From assembly GCA_003229345.1 (NCBI GenBank), contig QIDN01000397.1, forward strand, positions 1 through 9,268: a DNA stretch of 9,268 bases, given 5' to 3'. This document shows, piece by piece, positions 1 to 6,562 of the stretch (positions within the stretch are counted from its first letter, which is position 1; each line of letters starts with the position of its first letter). The stretch is from Nitrospirota bacterium. GTDB taxonomy: Bacteria; Nitrospinota; Nitrospinia; Nitrospinales; Nitrospinaceae. The notes beneath the pieces are model-generated. The model did no database searches. It saw nothing but the letters and a program-made list of their open reading frames with translations, and was not told the DNA's origin. The translations under genes were made by a program, and so were the position numbers.

Positions 1-457
1 GGGGGTCGTGATCAAGAAACCCTGTCACGGGGTAACGACCGAAGAAGCCGACGAGTATATCGGCGCATATACCATTGTAAACGATTTCAGCGCCCGCGAA
101 CTCCAGGAAAAGATCATGAGAATCGGGCTGGGCCCTGCCAAAGCCAAGGACTTCAATACCGGACTTGGGCCCTGGATGGTTACGCCGGACGAAATCGGTG
201 ATCCCCGCAACCTGAAGATGGCCGCACATGTCAACGGAATGTTATGGTCGGAGGGCAACAGCGGCGCCTCCCACTTCACGTTCGAGCAGATGATCGCTTT
301 CGCGTCACAAGACCAAACACTGCACGCCGGGGATGTCCTGGCCAGTGGCACGGTGGGCACGGGATGCGGATTGGAACTGGGCCGCTTTGTCAAATCAGGA
401 GATAAAGTGGAACTGGAAATCGAAAACATCGGCAAACTGACGCATTGGATAGGGTGA
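1..457 (+). CDS. Fumarylacetoacetate hydrolase family protein, C-terminal part (5' end outside the window)
   Basis: The reading frame is open from base 2, so the gene starts before the window. The GTG at position 8 lies inside the gene and is not a start. The visible ~150 residues match the C-terminal catalytic region of the FAH superfamily. NDFSARE starts at base 80, followed by KAKDFNTGLGPWMVTPDE, VNGMLWSEGNS and the glycine-rich ASGTVGTGCGLE near the end. In the family, the Asp of the first motif and the Lys of the second help bind the metal and substrate; the Glu ligands would lie upstream of the window. FAH enzymes hydrolyse C-C bonds of diketo acids in the cytoplasm. The next gene, hmgA, starts 4 nt after this stop, so cleavage of fumarylacetoacetate to fumarate and acetoacetate is the most likely reaction. 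The superfamily also includes other acylpyruvate hydrolases, so the substrate is inferred from context. Confidence 0.88.
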   Translation, partial: GVVIKKPCHGVTTEEADEYIGAYTIVNDFSARELQEKIMRIGLGPAKAKDFNTGLGPWMVTPDEIGDPRNLKMAAHVNGMLWSEGNSGASHFTFEQMIAFASQDQTLHAGDVLASGTVGTGCGLELGRFVKSGDKVELEIENIGKLTHWIG

Positions 458-461
458 AACT

Positions 462-1631
462 ATGTTCAAATACTTAAAGTTCGGCAACGTGGCTCCCATG
501 CACCATACCGCCCATTATGTGGACGGCCGCTTGTTAAACGAGTACTGTTTTACCCGCGAAGGCTTTGAAGAACCCTACTCGATCCTGTATTTGGTTCATC
601 CTCCCACCGGTGAATCCGAACAGGAGGTGTACCGGGAAGCGGCTTGGGGTATGCCTCAAGCAAGGGATTCGGCAGTATTGCAACGCCGCCACTTTCGCAC
701 CCGGCGGATGAAACCCCAGGGCCATTTTATTTCGGGACGGACTCTGCTGGCTTTCAACGACGACCTCACTTATGGCGTGTGTCACCCGAAAAAAGAAGAA
801 GCCGCCTTTTTCGCCAACAACGATGCCGACGAACTGTTTTTCCTGGCCGAGGGCACTATCCGGTTCCAGTCCCTTTTTGGCAAAATGACCCTGACGGCCG
901 GGGACTACTTGATCATCCCCCGGTCATGTCCTTACCGATTCAGTTTCGATGCACCGCCGCGTCTGCTGGTTGTGGAAGCGAAAAATGATATTTCCATTCC
1001 AGATGTCTATGTCCACAAGGAAGGCCAGCTCAAGATGGACGCGCCTTATTCCGAGCGCAGTTTTCAGGTGCCGGAATGGGATGCTTCCTTGTTTGAAAGC
1101 GAAGAGCCAGTTTCCATCATCCGAAAACGCCAGGGCGTTTTTACCCGCACCCACTATCCCGAAAATTTTTTCCAAATGGCCGGGTGGGATGGTTATGTCT
1201 TTCCCTATGCCCTCAACATCAAGAATATCCAGCCCAAAACCGGGCGGGTACACCTGCCCCCGACGTCGCACATGACCTTTTCCGGGGGCGGCTTCGCCAT
1301 TATGAGTTTTCTGCCGCGGGTTTTGGACTTTGACGAAAAAGCGGTGCCTTGTCCCTTTTATCATTCTTCGGTCGATTGCGATGAACTGTTGTTTTACCAC
1401 TCCGGCGATTTCACCAGCCGCAAAACCATCGAACCGGGGTCGATCAGCTTTCATCCATCGGGCATTCCACATGGACCGCATCCGGGCGCGTACCAGAATT
1501 CCATCGGACTGAAACGAACAGATGAACAAGCGGTAATGGTCGATACCTTTTCACCCCTTTATTTGACTGCAAACAGCGAAACCCTGGAGGATTCCGATTA
1601 TCCCAAAAGCTGGCAGGAGAACCCATCATGA
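462..1631 (+). CDS. hmgA: Homogentisate 1,2-dioxygenase
   Basis: This is a non-haem Fe(II) ring-cleavage enzyme. It converts homogentisate plus O2 to maleylacetoacetate in Phe/Tyr breakdown. The product has 389 residues, shorter than the roughly 430-445 usual for human and many proteobacterial enzymes, and fits a compact bacterial form with two cupin-like halves. The C-terminal half carries the family signature: GWDGYVFPYALNI (241-253), GRVHLPPTSH (261-270), PFYHSSVDCDELLFY (298-312) and FHPSGIPHGPHPG (330-342). From the family I infer that H301, E308 and H337 are the iron ligands, with H264 or H270 near the catalytic base position. The HSSVDCDE spacing is one residue longer than the human His335/Glu341 pair, by recall. 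The ATG follows the upstream stop by 4 nt, with a modest AGGGTG ribosome site overlapping the end of that gene. The stop overlaps the next start as ATGA, indicating translational coupling. Confidence 0.95.
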   Translation: MFKYLKFGNVAPMHHTAHYVDGRLLNEYCFTREGFEEPYSILYLVHPPTGESEQEVYREAAWGMPQARDSAVLQRRHFRTRRMKPQGHFISGRTLLAFNDDLTYGVCHPKKEEAAFFANNDADELFFLAEGTIRFQSLFGKMTLTAGDYLIIPRSCPYRFSFDAPPRLLVVEAKNDISIPDVYVHKEGQLKMDAPYSERSFQVPEWDASLFESEEPVSIIRKRQGVFTRTHYPENFFQMAGWDGYVFPYALNIKNIQPKTGRVHLPPTSHMTFSGGGFAIMSFLPRVLDFDEKAVPCPFYHSSVDCDELLFYHSGDFTSRKTIEPGSISFHPSGIPHGPHPGAYQNSIGLKRTDEQAVMVDTFSPLYLTANSETLEDSDYPKSWQENPS

Positions 1632-2272
1632 ATCGTCACACCGAATTTTCAGGAATTCAACCGAAAGACCACTTCTGGGTTGAAATTTATCATCTTATGA
1701 ATTCAATCGTTCAGCCGCGCCCCATTGCGTGGATTTCCAGCATTTCCTCCGAGGGTGCCGTCAATCTGGCGCCGTTCAGTTATTTCAATATCTGTTCGAT
1801 GAATCCGCCCATCATTTCAAATTCCATTTTTTTTAATCGCGACGGCTCCGAAAAGGACACCTTGAAAAACATCAAAGCCACCAAAAAATACGTGGTGGGC
1901 ACTGTTTCATTTCAAGCGTCTGAAAAAGCAAATATCTCCTCCGCCCCATTTGATGCCAGCGTAAACGAGTTTGAGGAAGCGAATGTACACTCCATTGACC
2001 GGGGCTCCGGGGAGCCTCCCTTCATTTCAGAAAGTCCGGTGCAACTGGTGTGCGAACTGAACCAAACCCTTCCTCTGGGAGAAGGCGCAGGGGTGGGTAC
2101 GCTGGTTCTGGGAAACGTGAAGGAAATTTATCTATCCAGCGAGTTGAAGGATTGCGAGTGGCAAAAAGGCATTCCGCCGGAAGTCATGAACAACGTGGGC
2201 CGGATGGGGGGAGATTTTTATGCAAAAACCACGGACGTGTTTCAATTGGCGCGCGCTACCGTAGATAAATAA
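1628..2272 (+). CDS. Flavin reductase-like (FMN-binding split barrel) protein
   Basis: The 214-residue product matches the flavin reductase-like/DIM6-NTAB family. The hallmark is the N-terminal PRPIAWISSIS (31-41) followed by VNLAPFSYFN (45-54), which in relatives lines the FMN pocket. Members bind FMN; some reduce it with NAD(P)H for a partner monooxygenase, and others have no known reaction. The ATG overlaps the hmgA stop (ATGA) and has an AGGAG about 7 nt upstream, so it is probably translated with hmgA. No oxygenase partner is visible in the window, and none of the recognised homogentisate steps needs reduced flavin. Its job here is therefore unknown. Possibilities are a reductase for an enzyme encoded upstream, quinone or benzoquinone-acetate recycling, or an accessory that protects the iron dioxygenase. 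Family assignment is solid; function is open. Confidence 0.85.
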   Translation: MNRHTEFSGIQPKDHFWVEIYHLMNSIVQPRPIAWISSISSEGAVNLAPFSYFNICSMNPPIISNSIFFNRDGSEKDTLKNIKATKKYVVGTVSFQASEKANISSAPFDASVNEFEEANVHSIDRGSGEPPFISESPVQLVCELNQTLPLGEGAGVGTLVLGNVKEIYLSSELKDCEWQKGIPPEVMNNVGRMGGDFYAKTTDVFQLARATVDK

Positions 2273-2292
2273 CCCCCTGAGAGGACCGGGCT

Positions 2293-3462
2293 GTGAAAAA
2301 TGGATCCTTTATATATAGCGCGGTGCGTACCCCCATTGGCGGGTTCAATGGAGCTTTATCTTCGATGGCGGCACCGGATCTGGCTTCCGCCGCTATTAAG
2401 GAAGCACTCCGCAGAGCCGGGATAAACGGGGACCAAATCGGGGAAGTCCTACTCGGTAATGTGCTGTCCGCCGGGATCGGACAAGCCCCGGCTCGCCAGG
2501 CGGCGCTCAAAAGCGGACTCCCGGATACCGTGGGCGCCACCACGGTCAACAAAGTTTGCGGCTCGGGAATGAAAGCCGTCATGATGGCGGACCAGAGTTT
2601 GCGCTTGGACCAGGCGCAATTCATCGTCGCGGGAGGCATGGAAAGCATGAGCCGGGCGCCTTTCCTCCTGCCGCAGATGCGCCAGGGCAGAAAACTGGGG
2701 AATGCTTCTGCCATCGACAGCATGATCCACGATGGGTTATGCGATCCCCTGGAAAACGACCACATGGGGGAATTGAGTGAAAAGATTTCGCAACAACACG
2801 GCATCTCCCGCGAAAATCAGGACACCTTCGCCGCCACCAGTTATCTCCGAGCCAGGACAGCCCAGGATGAAGGAATATTATCCCGGGAAATTGTATCCCT
2901 CTCCCTGAACCATAGGAAACACTCCTCGGTCGTGGATAAAGACGAACAACCTTATGCTGACGATCCTGATCAACTGGCGCTTTTCCCCCCGGTCTTCGAT
3001 AAGCAAGGTGGTGCCATCACCAAAGGCAACGGTGCCAAGATCAGCGATGGCGCAGCGGCTTTGGTGATCGGACGGGAATCGTCCAGCCACACGCCCCTGG
3101 CCCGGATCGTAGGTTACGCCACCCATGCCCAATCGCCGGCCACCTTCGCCCTCGCACCAGTGGAGGCCATCCGCAAAGTACTTCAATTTTGCAACCTGGA
3201 AATTGATGACATCGACCTGTTTGAAATCAATGAAGCCTTTGCCGCCATGTCACTCATCGTCAATCAAACCCTGGGCCTGGATCCGGACCAAGTCAATGTT
3301 CATGGGGGATCCATCGCCCTGGGTCACCCGATCGGAGCTACAGGAGCCCGCATCCTGGTCACCCTGATCAACGCGTTGCAGACGAGAGGCCTGAAGAGGG
3401 GTTTGGCCAGCCTATGCATCGGAGGTGGGGAAGCGACGGCAATGGTGATTGAGTTGGTTTAA
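2293..3462 (+). CDS. Thiolase, probable acetyl-CoA acetyltransferase (acetoacetyl-CoA thiolase)
   Basis: The 389-residue product is a full-length thiolase of usual size. The nucleophilic Cys is C89 in NKVCGSGMKAV (86-95). NEAFA lies at 313-317, the catalytic His is H345 in GSIALGHPIGATGAR (339-353), and the second catalytic Cys is C375 in SLCIGGGEATAM (373-384). Translation most likely starts at GTG 2293, with GAGAGG at 2279-2284 eight bases upstream; the nearby ATG at 2300 is out of frame. It lies 20 nt after the preceding gene and 21 nt before aacS. In this setting it should cleave acetoacetyl-CoA made by AacS into two acetyl-CoA, the last step of homogentisate-derived acetoacetate use (AtoB/PhaA type). 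The segment usually read as TAGNAS is TKGNGA here (243-248), so the Ser is replaced by Ala. I do not know whether this shifts substrate choice; a broader beta-ketothiolase role cannot be excluded. Confidence 0.92.
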   Translation: MKNGSFIYSAVRTPIGGFNGALSSMAAPDLASAAIKEALRRAGINGDQIGEVLLGNVLSAGIGQAPARQAALKSGLPDTVGATTVNKVCGSGMKAVMMADQSLRLDQAQFIVAGGMESMSRAPFLLPQMRQGRKLGNASAIDSMIHDGLCDPLENDHMGELSEKISQQHGISRENQDTFAATSYLRARTAQDEGILSREIVSLSLNHRKHSSVVDKDEQPYADDPDQLALFPPVFDKQGGAITKGNGAKISDGAAALVIGRESSSHTPLARIVGYATHAQSPATFALAPVEAIRKVLQFCNLEIDDIDLFEINEAFAAMSLIVNQTLGLDPDQVNVHGGSIALGHPIGATGARILVTLINALQTRGLKRGLASLCIGGGEATAMVIELV

Positions 3463-3483
3463 TTTTTTGGGAGGTGGTCCCAA

Positions 3484-5451
3484 GTGAGTGAAATCCTCTG
3501 GCAACCCGATGACGAACGTATTCAACGTTCTCAAATGTTTCGTTTCCTTCAGACGGTGAACGAAACTTTTTCTCTCCATATAAACACGTATCCCGAACTG
3601 CATCGATGGTCGGTCGAGGAGTTGGAAACTTTCTGGGAGTATTACCGGACCTATTCCGGCATCCAGTTCTCACGGCCTCCCGATAAAATTCTTTCAACAC
3701 GATCCATGCCCGGTGCCTGCTGGTTTGAAGGGGCGGAACTCAATTATGCGCAAAACCTGTTGACCGGTCCTGCGGACAAAACCGCCCTGTTCAGTAAAGT
3801 GGAAGGCCGGCCCCTGACGACCCTGACCTACTCTGTTCTCGAACAGCGGGTGAAGCGCTTCGGCACCGCCCTCCTGCAATTAGGCATTCGGCCGGGAGAT
3901 CGGGTGGCGGGGTTTCTTCCGAACATCCCGGAAACGGTGATCGCCATGCTCGGCACTACGGCCATCGGCGCCGTGTGGACCTCCTGCTCTCCAGATTTCG
4001 GCCCGCAGGGTGTTCAGGACCGTTTCGGCCAAGTGGAACCTTCCGTGCTGGTATGCGCGGACGGTTATTTTTATAATGGTAAATCCTTTCCCGTCCTTGA
4101 AACCGTCAAAACCTTGGTGCGTGAGGCGAAGCATCTGAAACACGTCGTGGTGGTGCCGTTCATGGATCCCGCGATGCAGTGTTCCAAGGTTGAATTTTCC
4201 GAAACCTCGCTGTGGGACGATTTTTTAAAAGCAGACCCTTCGGGTTTCCGTTATCAACCGTTCGCCTTTAATCATCCGTTGTTCATCATGTATTCCTCGG
4301 GAACCACGGGCCTGCCCAAATGCATCGTTCATGGAACCGGCGGTACGCTCCTGCAACATCACAAGGAACACGCACTGCATACGGCCATCGGCCCGGAAGA
4401 CGTGGTGTTCTATTACACCACCTGCGGCTGGATGATGTGGAATTGGTTGGTTTCGGCCTTGGCGCAAAAGGCCACCATCGTGCTTTACGAAGGATCGCCG
4501 GGTTTTCCCGATCTGTACACACTGTGGAACCTGATCGATGAAGCCGGAATCACGGTATTCGGCACCAGTCCCAAGTTTTTGTCCCAAAATATAAAGAATA
4601 AAATCGAGCCGTCCCAACGCTCCGGTTTCCCGACTCTGCGTGCCCTGTTGTCCACCGGAGCGCCTTTGGACGAAGAATGTTTTCGCTGGGTGTATCGCAG
4701 TGTAAAGGCGGACCTGCAATTATCTTCTATCAGCGGCGGCACGGACATCATTTCCTGTTTCATGCTGGGCAACCCGATGCTTCCGGTGCGTTGCGAGGAA
4801 ATTCAATGCCTGGGACTGGGCATGGATGTGGTCGCTCTGGATTCCAAAGGACACCCTGTTCTCAACCAGAAAGGGGAACTGGCCTGCCGGTCTCCGGCGC
4901 CCTCGATGCCAGTTTCTTTCTGGGACGATCCCGACGGCTCCAAATATTCCGAAGCGTATTTCGACAAGATACCCGGCATCTGGTTGCATGGGGATTACAT
5001 TGAAGTGCGTGACTCAGGCGGGGTCATCGTTTACGGCCGAAGCGACGCTACATTGAATCCGGGAGGAGTTCGAATCGGGACTGCGGAGATTTACCGCATC
5101 GTCGAACGCCTGGAAGAAGTCATGGACAGCCTGGTCATCGGCGTCGAAGAGGGCAATGACCTGCGAATACTTCTATTCCTGGTTTTAGAAAACGGTCGGG
5201 ATCTGGATGCTGATCTCAAACTTAAAATTCAGCAAACCCTGCGCCGCGAAGCCACTCCGCGCCACGTTCCTCACGAGATGTATTCGGTGGGGGCGGTTCC
5301 GAAGACTCTGAACGGAAAGAAAATGGAGTTGGCGGTGCGGGAAATTTTTCAGGGAACTCAAACGGAAAACCGGTCTTCTATGAGCAACCCCGAATGCCTG
5401 GAGGATTACGAAGTTATATCGAGCAACCGATCAGTGAAAAATCACTCATGA
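3484..5451 (+). CDS. aacS: Acetoacetyl-CoA synthetase (acetoacetate-CoA ligase)
   Basis: This is a cytoplasmic adenylate-forming enzyme that converts acetoacetate + ATP + CoA to acetoacetyl-CoA + AMP + PPi. At 655 residues it has the size of known AacS proteins (~650). The family N-terminal segment is followed by the AMP-binding core: YSSGTTGLPK at 270-279 (phosphate loop), SISGGTDIISCF at 415-426, HGDY at 502-505, and YGRSDATLNPGGVRIGTAEI at 517-536. PKTLNGKK at 606-613 holds the likely catalytic Lys, K612. The DATLNPGGVRIGTAEIY and SGGTD...GNP patterns separate AacS from ordinary acetyl-CoA synthetases. About 30 residues after REIFQG (619-624) look like a family-atypical, polar C-terminal tail. 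Translation starts at GTG 3484, with a strong GGAGGTGG at 3470-3477. It is the last gene of the operon; a - strand gene ends 53 nt further on, and I see no convincing terminator hairpin in that gap. Confidence 0.95.
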   Translation: MSEILWQPDDERIQRSQMFRFLQTVNETFSLHINTYPELHRWSVEELETFWEYYRTYSGIQFSRPPDKILSTRSMPGACWFEGAELNYAQNLLTGPADKTALFSKVEGRPLTTLTYSVLEQRVKRFGTALLQLGIRPGDRVAGFLPNIPETVIAMLGTTAIGAVWTSCSPDFGPQGVQDRFGQVEPSVLVCADGYFYNGKSFPVLETVKTLVREAKHLKHVVVVPFMDPAMQCSKVEFSETSLWDDFLKADPSGFRYQPFAFNHPLFIMYSSGTTGLPKCIVHGTGGTLLQHHKEHALHTAIGPEDVVFYYTTCGWMMWNWLVSALAQKATIVLYEGSPGFPDLYTLWNLIDEAGITVFGTSPKFLSQNIKNKIEPSQRSGFPTLRALLSTGAPLDEECFRWVYRSVKADLQLSSISGGTDIISCFMLGNPMLPVRCEEIQCLGLGMDVVALDSKGHPVLNQKGELACRSPAPSMPVSFWDDPDGSKYSEAYFDKIPGIWLHGDYIEVRDSGGVIVYGRSDATLNPGGVRIGTAEIYRIVERLEEVMDSLVIGVEEGNDLRILLFLVLENGRDLDADLKLKIQQTLRREATPRHVPHEMYSVGAVPKTLNGKKMELAVREIFQGTQTENRSSMSNPECLEDYEVISSNRSVKNHS

Positions 5452-5504
5452 GCGGACCAGGGATCCGTAAATTCGCGTTGAGAGGTGTTCCAACAACCAG
5501 GCCT

Positions 5505-6335
5505 TTATCTTTGCCGGGCCATGGCAGGCTGTTTTTCCAGTTCACGCCGGGACCGGTCCAAACCCAACCAGAAGGTATGAATGGCCTCGAGAGCCTGCTT
5601 GCCGGCACGAATAAATTTATCTCCATCAAAACCCGGCTTCAGAAAGGATTCTTTGAGTTCCTCCAACACATTGTCACCATGCCCCTTTTCACTATTGAAA
5701 TGAAACAGGAAAAAATCCAGAGGTATGGGTGCTTCACCGGAATGCTGATTATTGCGGTTGTATTTTTCAATTCCGGTGATCAGTTCCTTCCAGAAATTGT
5801 AGGATTCGGCTTCCTCGCCCTTGCCCAACCCCCAGGCCGCCCAAGTTTCGATGGCGTAACTGGCACCCCGGCCGACTTCTCCATCCTTACTGCCATAAGT
5901 CTCTTCCAGTCCGTGAATAAATGCACGGGTGGCGGGCGCAGCGGATTCCCAGTTTCCCAGACCAATAGAGTCCAAACCTATGTTTTGCGCAGTTTCCCGA
6001 AGCCAATTGATATGCGCCCAGGAGGTTTTAAAGGGTTGGTCTTCGGTAGAACCGTTGGGGTGGGTTTTTACTCCCAACTCGTTGGCCAGGATGTAACGGG
6101 CATGGGTTTCGGCATCCAGATCCGCCGCGTTGAGGAGCCGCATCATCTGAGCCAGCAGAAACCATTTGGAGAAGACGGCAAATTGTTTAAAAAGATCGAT
6201 CAACTGAGGTTTTGTGAATTCGCCCTTTTTAAACCATTTGCAGTAACTATTGTTGGTTATTACCGGATGCTCATGAATTTCGGTTTGAATGGCTTTCCAA
6301 AATTCGTCAAATTCCTTTTGCCTGATGGTATTCAT
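5505..6335 (-). CDS. TenA/PqqC/CADD-like haem-oxygenase-fold protein, probable metal-dependent oxidase (HDO family)
   Basis: The product has 276 residues from ATG 6335. A TTG at 6347 would add four residues but lacks a ribosome site, whereas GAGA lies 8-9 nt before the ATG. The helical, Trp/Phe-rich sequence resembles the TenA/PqqC/CADD group, often annotated as iron-containing redox enzymes. Numbered from the TTG, candidate metal ligands are E90 and H96 (NELGVKTH), E167 (YAIETWAAW) and the cluster H216-x3-E220-x2-H223 (HFNSEKGH). That cluster matches the His-x3-Asp/Glu-x2-His pattern of diiron HDO enzymes such as CADD. Relatives take part in p-aminobenzoate formation, PQQ ring closure, alkene formation and N-oxygenation, so the substrate cannot be predicted. 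It converges on aacS and is divergent from the transporter gene. The leader has a TATAAT box and two mini-ORFs. Family assignment is by pattern recognition only. Confidence 0.8.
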   Translation of the reverse strand: MNTIRQKEFDEFWKAIQTEIHEHPVITNNSYCKWFKKGEFTKPQLIDLFKQFAVFSKWFLLAQMMRLLNAADLDAETHARYILANELGVKTHPNGSTEDQPFKTSWAHINWLRETAQNIGLDSIGLGNWESAAPATRAFIHGLEETYGSKDGEVGRGASYAIETWAAWGLGKGEEAESYNFWKELITGIEKYNRNNQHSGEAPIPLDFFLFHFNSEKGHGDNVLEELKESFLKPGFDGDKFIRAGKQALEAIHTFWLGLDRSRRELEKQPAMARQR

Positions 6336-6343
6336 AACAATTC

Positions 6344-6361
6344 TCAACTTTTGCGGTTCAT
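6344..6361 (-). other. Mini-ORF 2 (MNRKS) in the leader of the HDO-like gene
   Basis: ATG at 6361-6359 is followed by four codons and TGA at 6346-6344. A purine-rich GAGGGGGAAATT lies just upstream and could act as a ribosome site. The stop is 8 nt before the ATG of the HDO-like gene, a distance at which terminating ribosomes could restart. It is in a different frame from the main gene. It is read directly from the sequence; its translation is inferred. Confidence 0.3.
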
Positions 6362-6371
6362 AATTTCCCCC

Positions 6372-6383
6372 TCATTTTTTCAT
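6372..6383 (-). other. Mini-ORF 1 (MKK, three codons) with the best Shine-Dalgarno of the leader
   Basis: ATG AAA AAA TGA at 6383-6372 is preceded by AGGAG (complement of 6393-6397) at a spacing of 9 nt. This is the strongest ribosome site between the promoter and the HDO-like gene. It is in frame with the main ATG but stops after three codons. The next mini-ORF starts 10 nt after its stop. Minimal ORFs of this kind can stall ribosomes or drop peptidyl-tRNA and so lower downstream expression; that effect is inference here. Confidence 0.35.
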
Positions 6384-6477
6384 GGTCGGTTTCTCCTGGG
6401 TTTTAGGACCACTGCTGTATTTCGGTCGGGTTTTGAAGAACATACCCACACAAATAGTCTAACAGATCGGCTCTTTT

Positions 6478-6499
6478 CCGGGGTCAAAATCCGACCCGG
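6478..6499. repeat. Inverted repeat at the expected transcript start of the HDO-like gene
   Basis: CCGGGGTC (6478-6485) and GACCCGG (6493-6499) pair as a 7-bp GC-rich stem with one bulged G and a 7-nt AT-rich loop. Read on the - strand it begins about 9 nt after the TATAAT box, right where transcription should start. It could be a protective 5' hairpin on the mRNA or an operator. Neither strand has a T-run after it, so it is not a terminator. Confidence 0.45.
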
Positions 6500-6507
6500 A
6501 CGAGTAC

Positions 6508-6536
6508 ATTATAACCCTTTGATTTTTTAAGTCTTA
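6508..6536 (-). promoter_or_regulatory. Candidate sigma-70-type promoter of the HDO-like gene
   Basis: The - strand reads a perfect TATAAT (complement of 6508-6513). At a 17-nt spacing the -35 box is TAAGAC (6531-6536), a poor match, and the spacer is A-rich. Transcription would start near 6500, giving a leader of about 165 nt. The Shine-Dalgarno of the divergent transporter (6547-6553) is next to it, so regulators bound here could affect both genes. No equally good + strand promoter was found for the transporter. Confidence 0.45.
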
Positions 6537-6562
6537 TTCCAAGCCCAAGGAGGAACAGCCCG

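Noticed and set aside
924..1529. A 201-codon open frame on the - strand
   Set aside because: It lies wholly inside hmgA, which has clear family motifs; the reverse reading has none.
2256..2804. A 182-codon open frame on the - strand
   Set aside because: It is antisense to the thiolase start region and has no recognisable product. The thiolase motifs fix the + strand frame.
4225..4719. A 164-codon open frame on the - strand
   Set aside because: It lies opposite the AMP-binding core of aacS and is a shadow frame.
5452..5504. Terminator between the convergent aacS and HDO-like genes
   Set aside because: The only stem (around GGTGTTCCAACAACC) is bulged with a tiny loop and lacks a T-run on either strand.
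5394..6530. A 378-codon open frame on the + strand
   Set aside because: It is antisense to the HDO-like gene and overlaps the aacS end. Its translation shows no recognisable family or motif, whereas the - strand product has a coherent helical sequence with metal-ligand patterns and a ribosome site.
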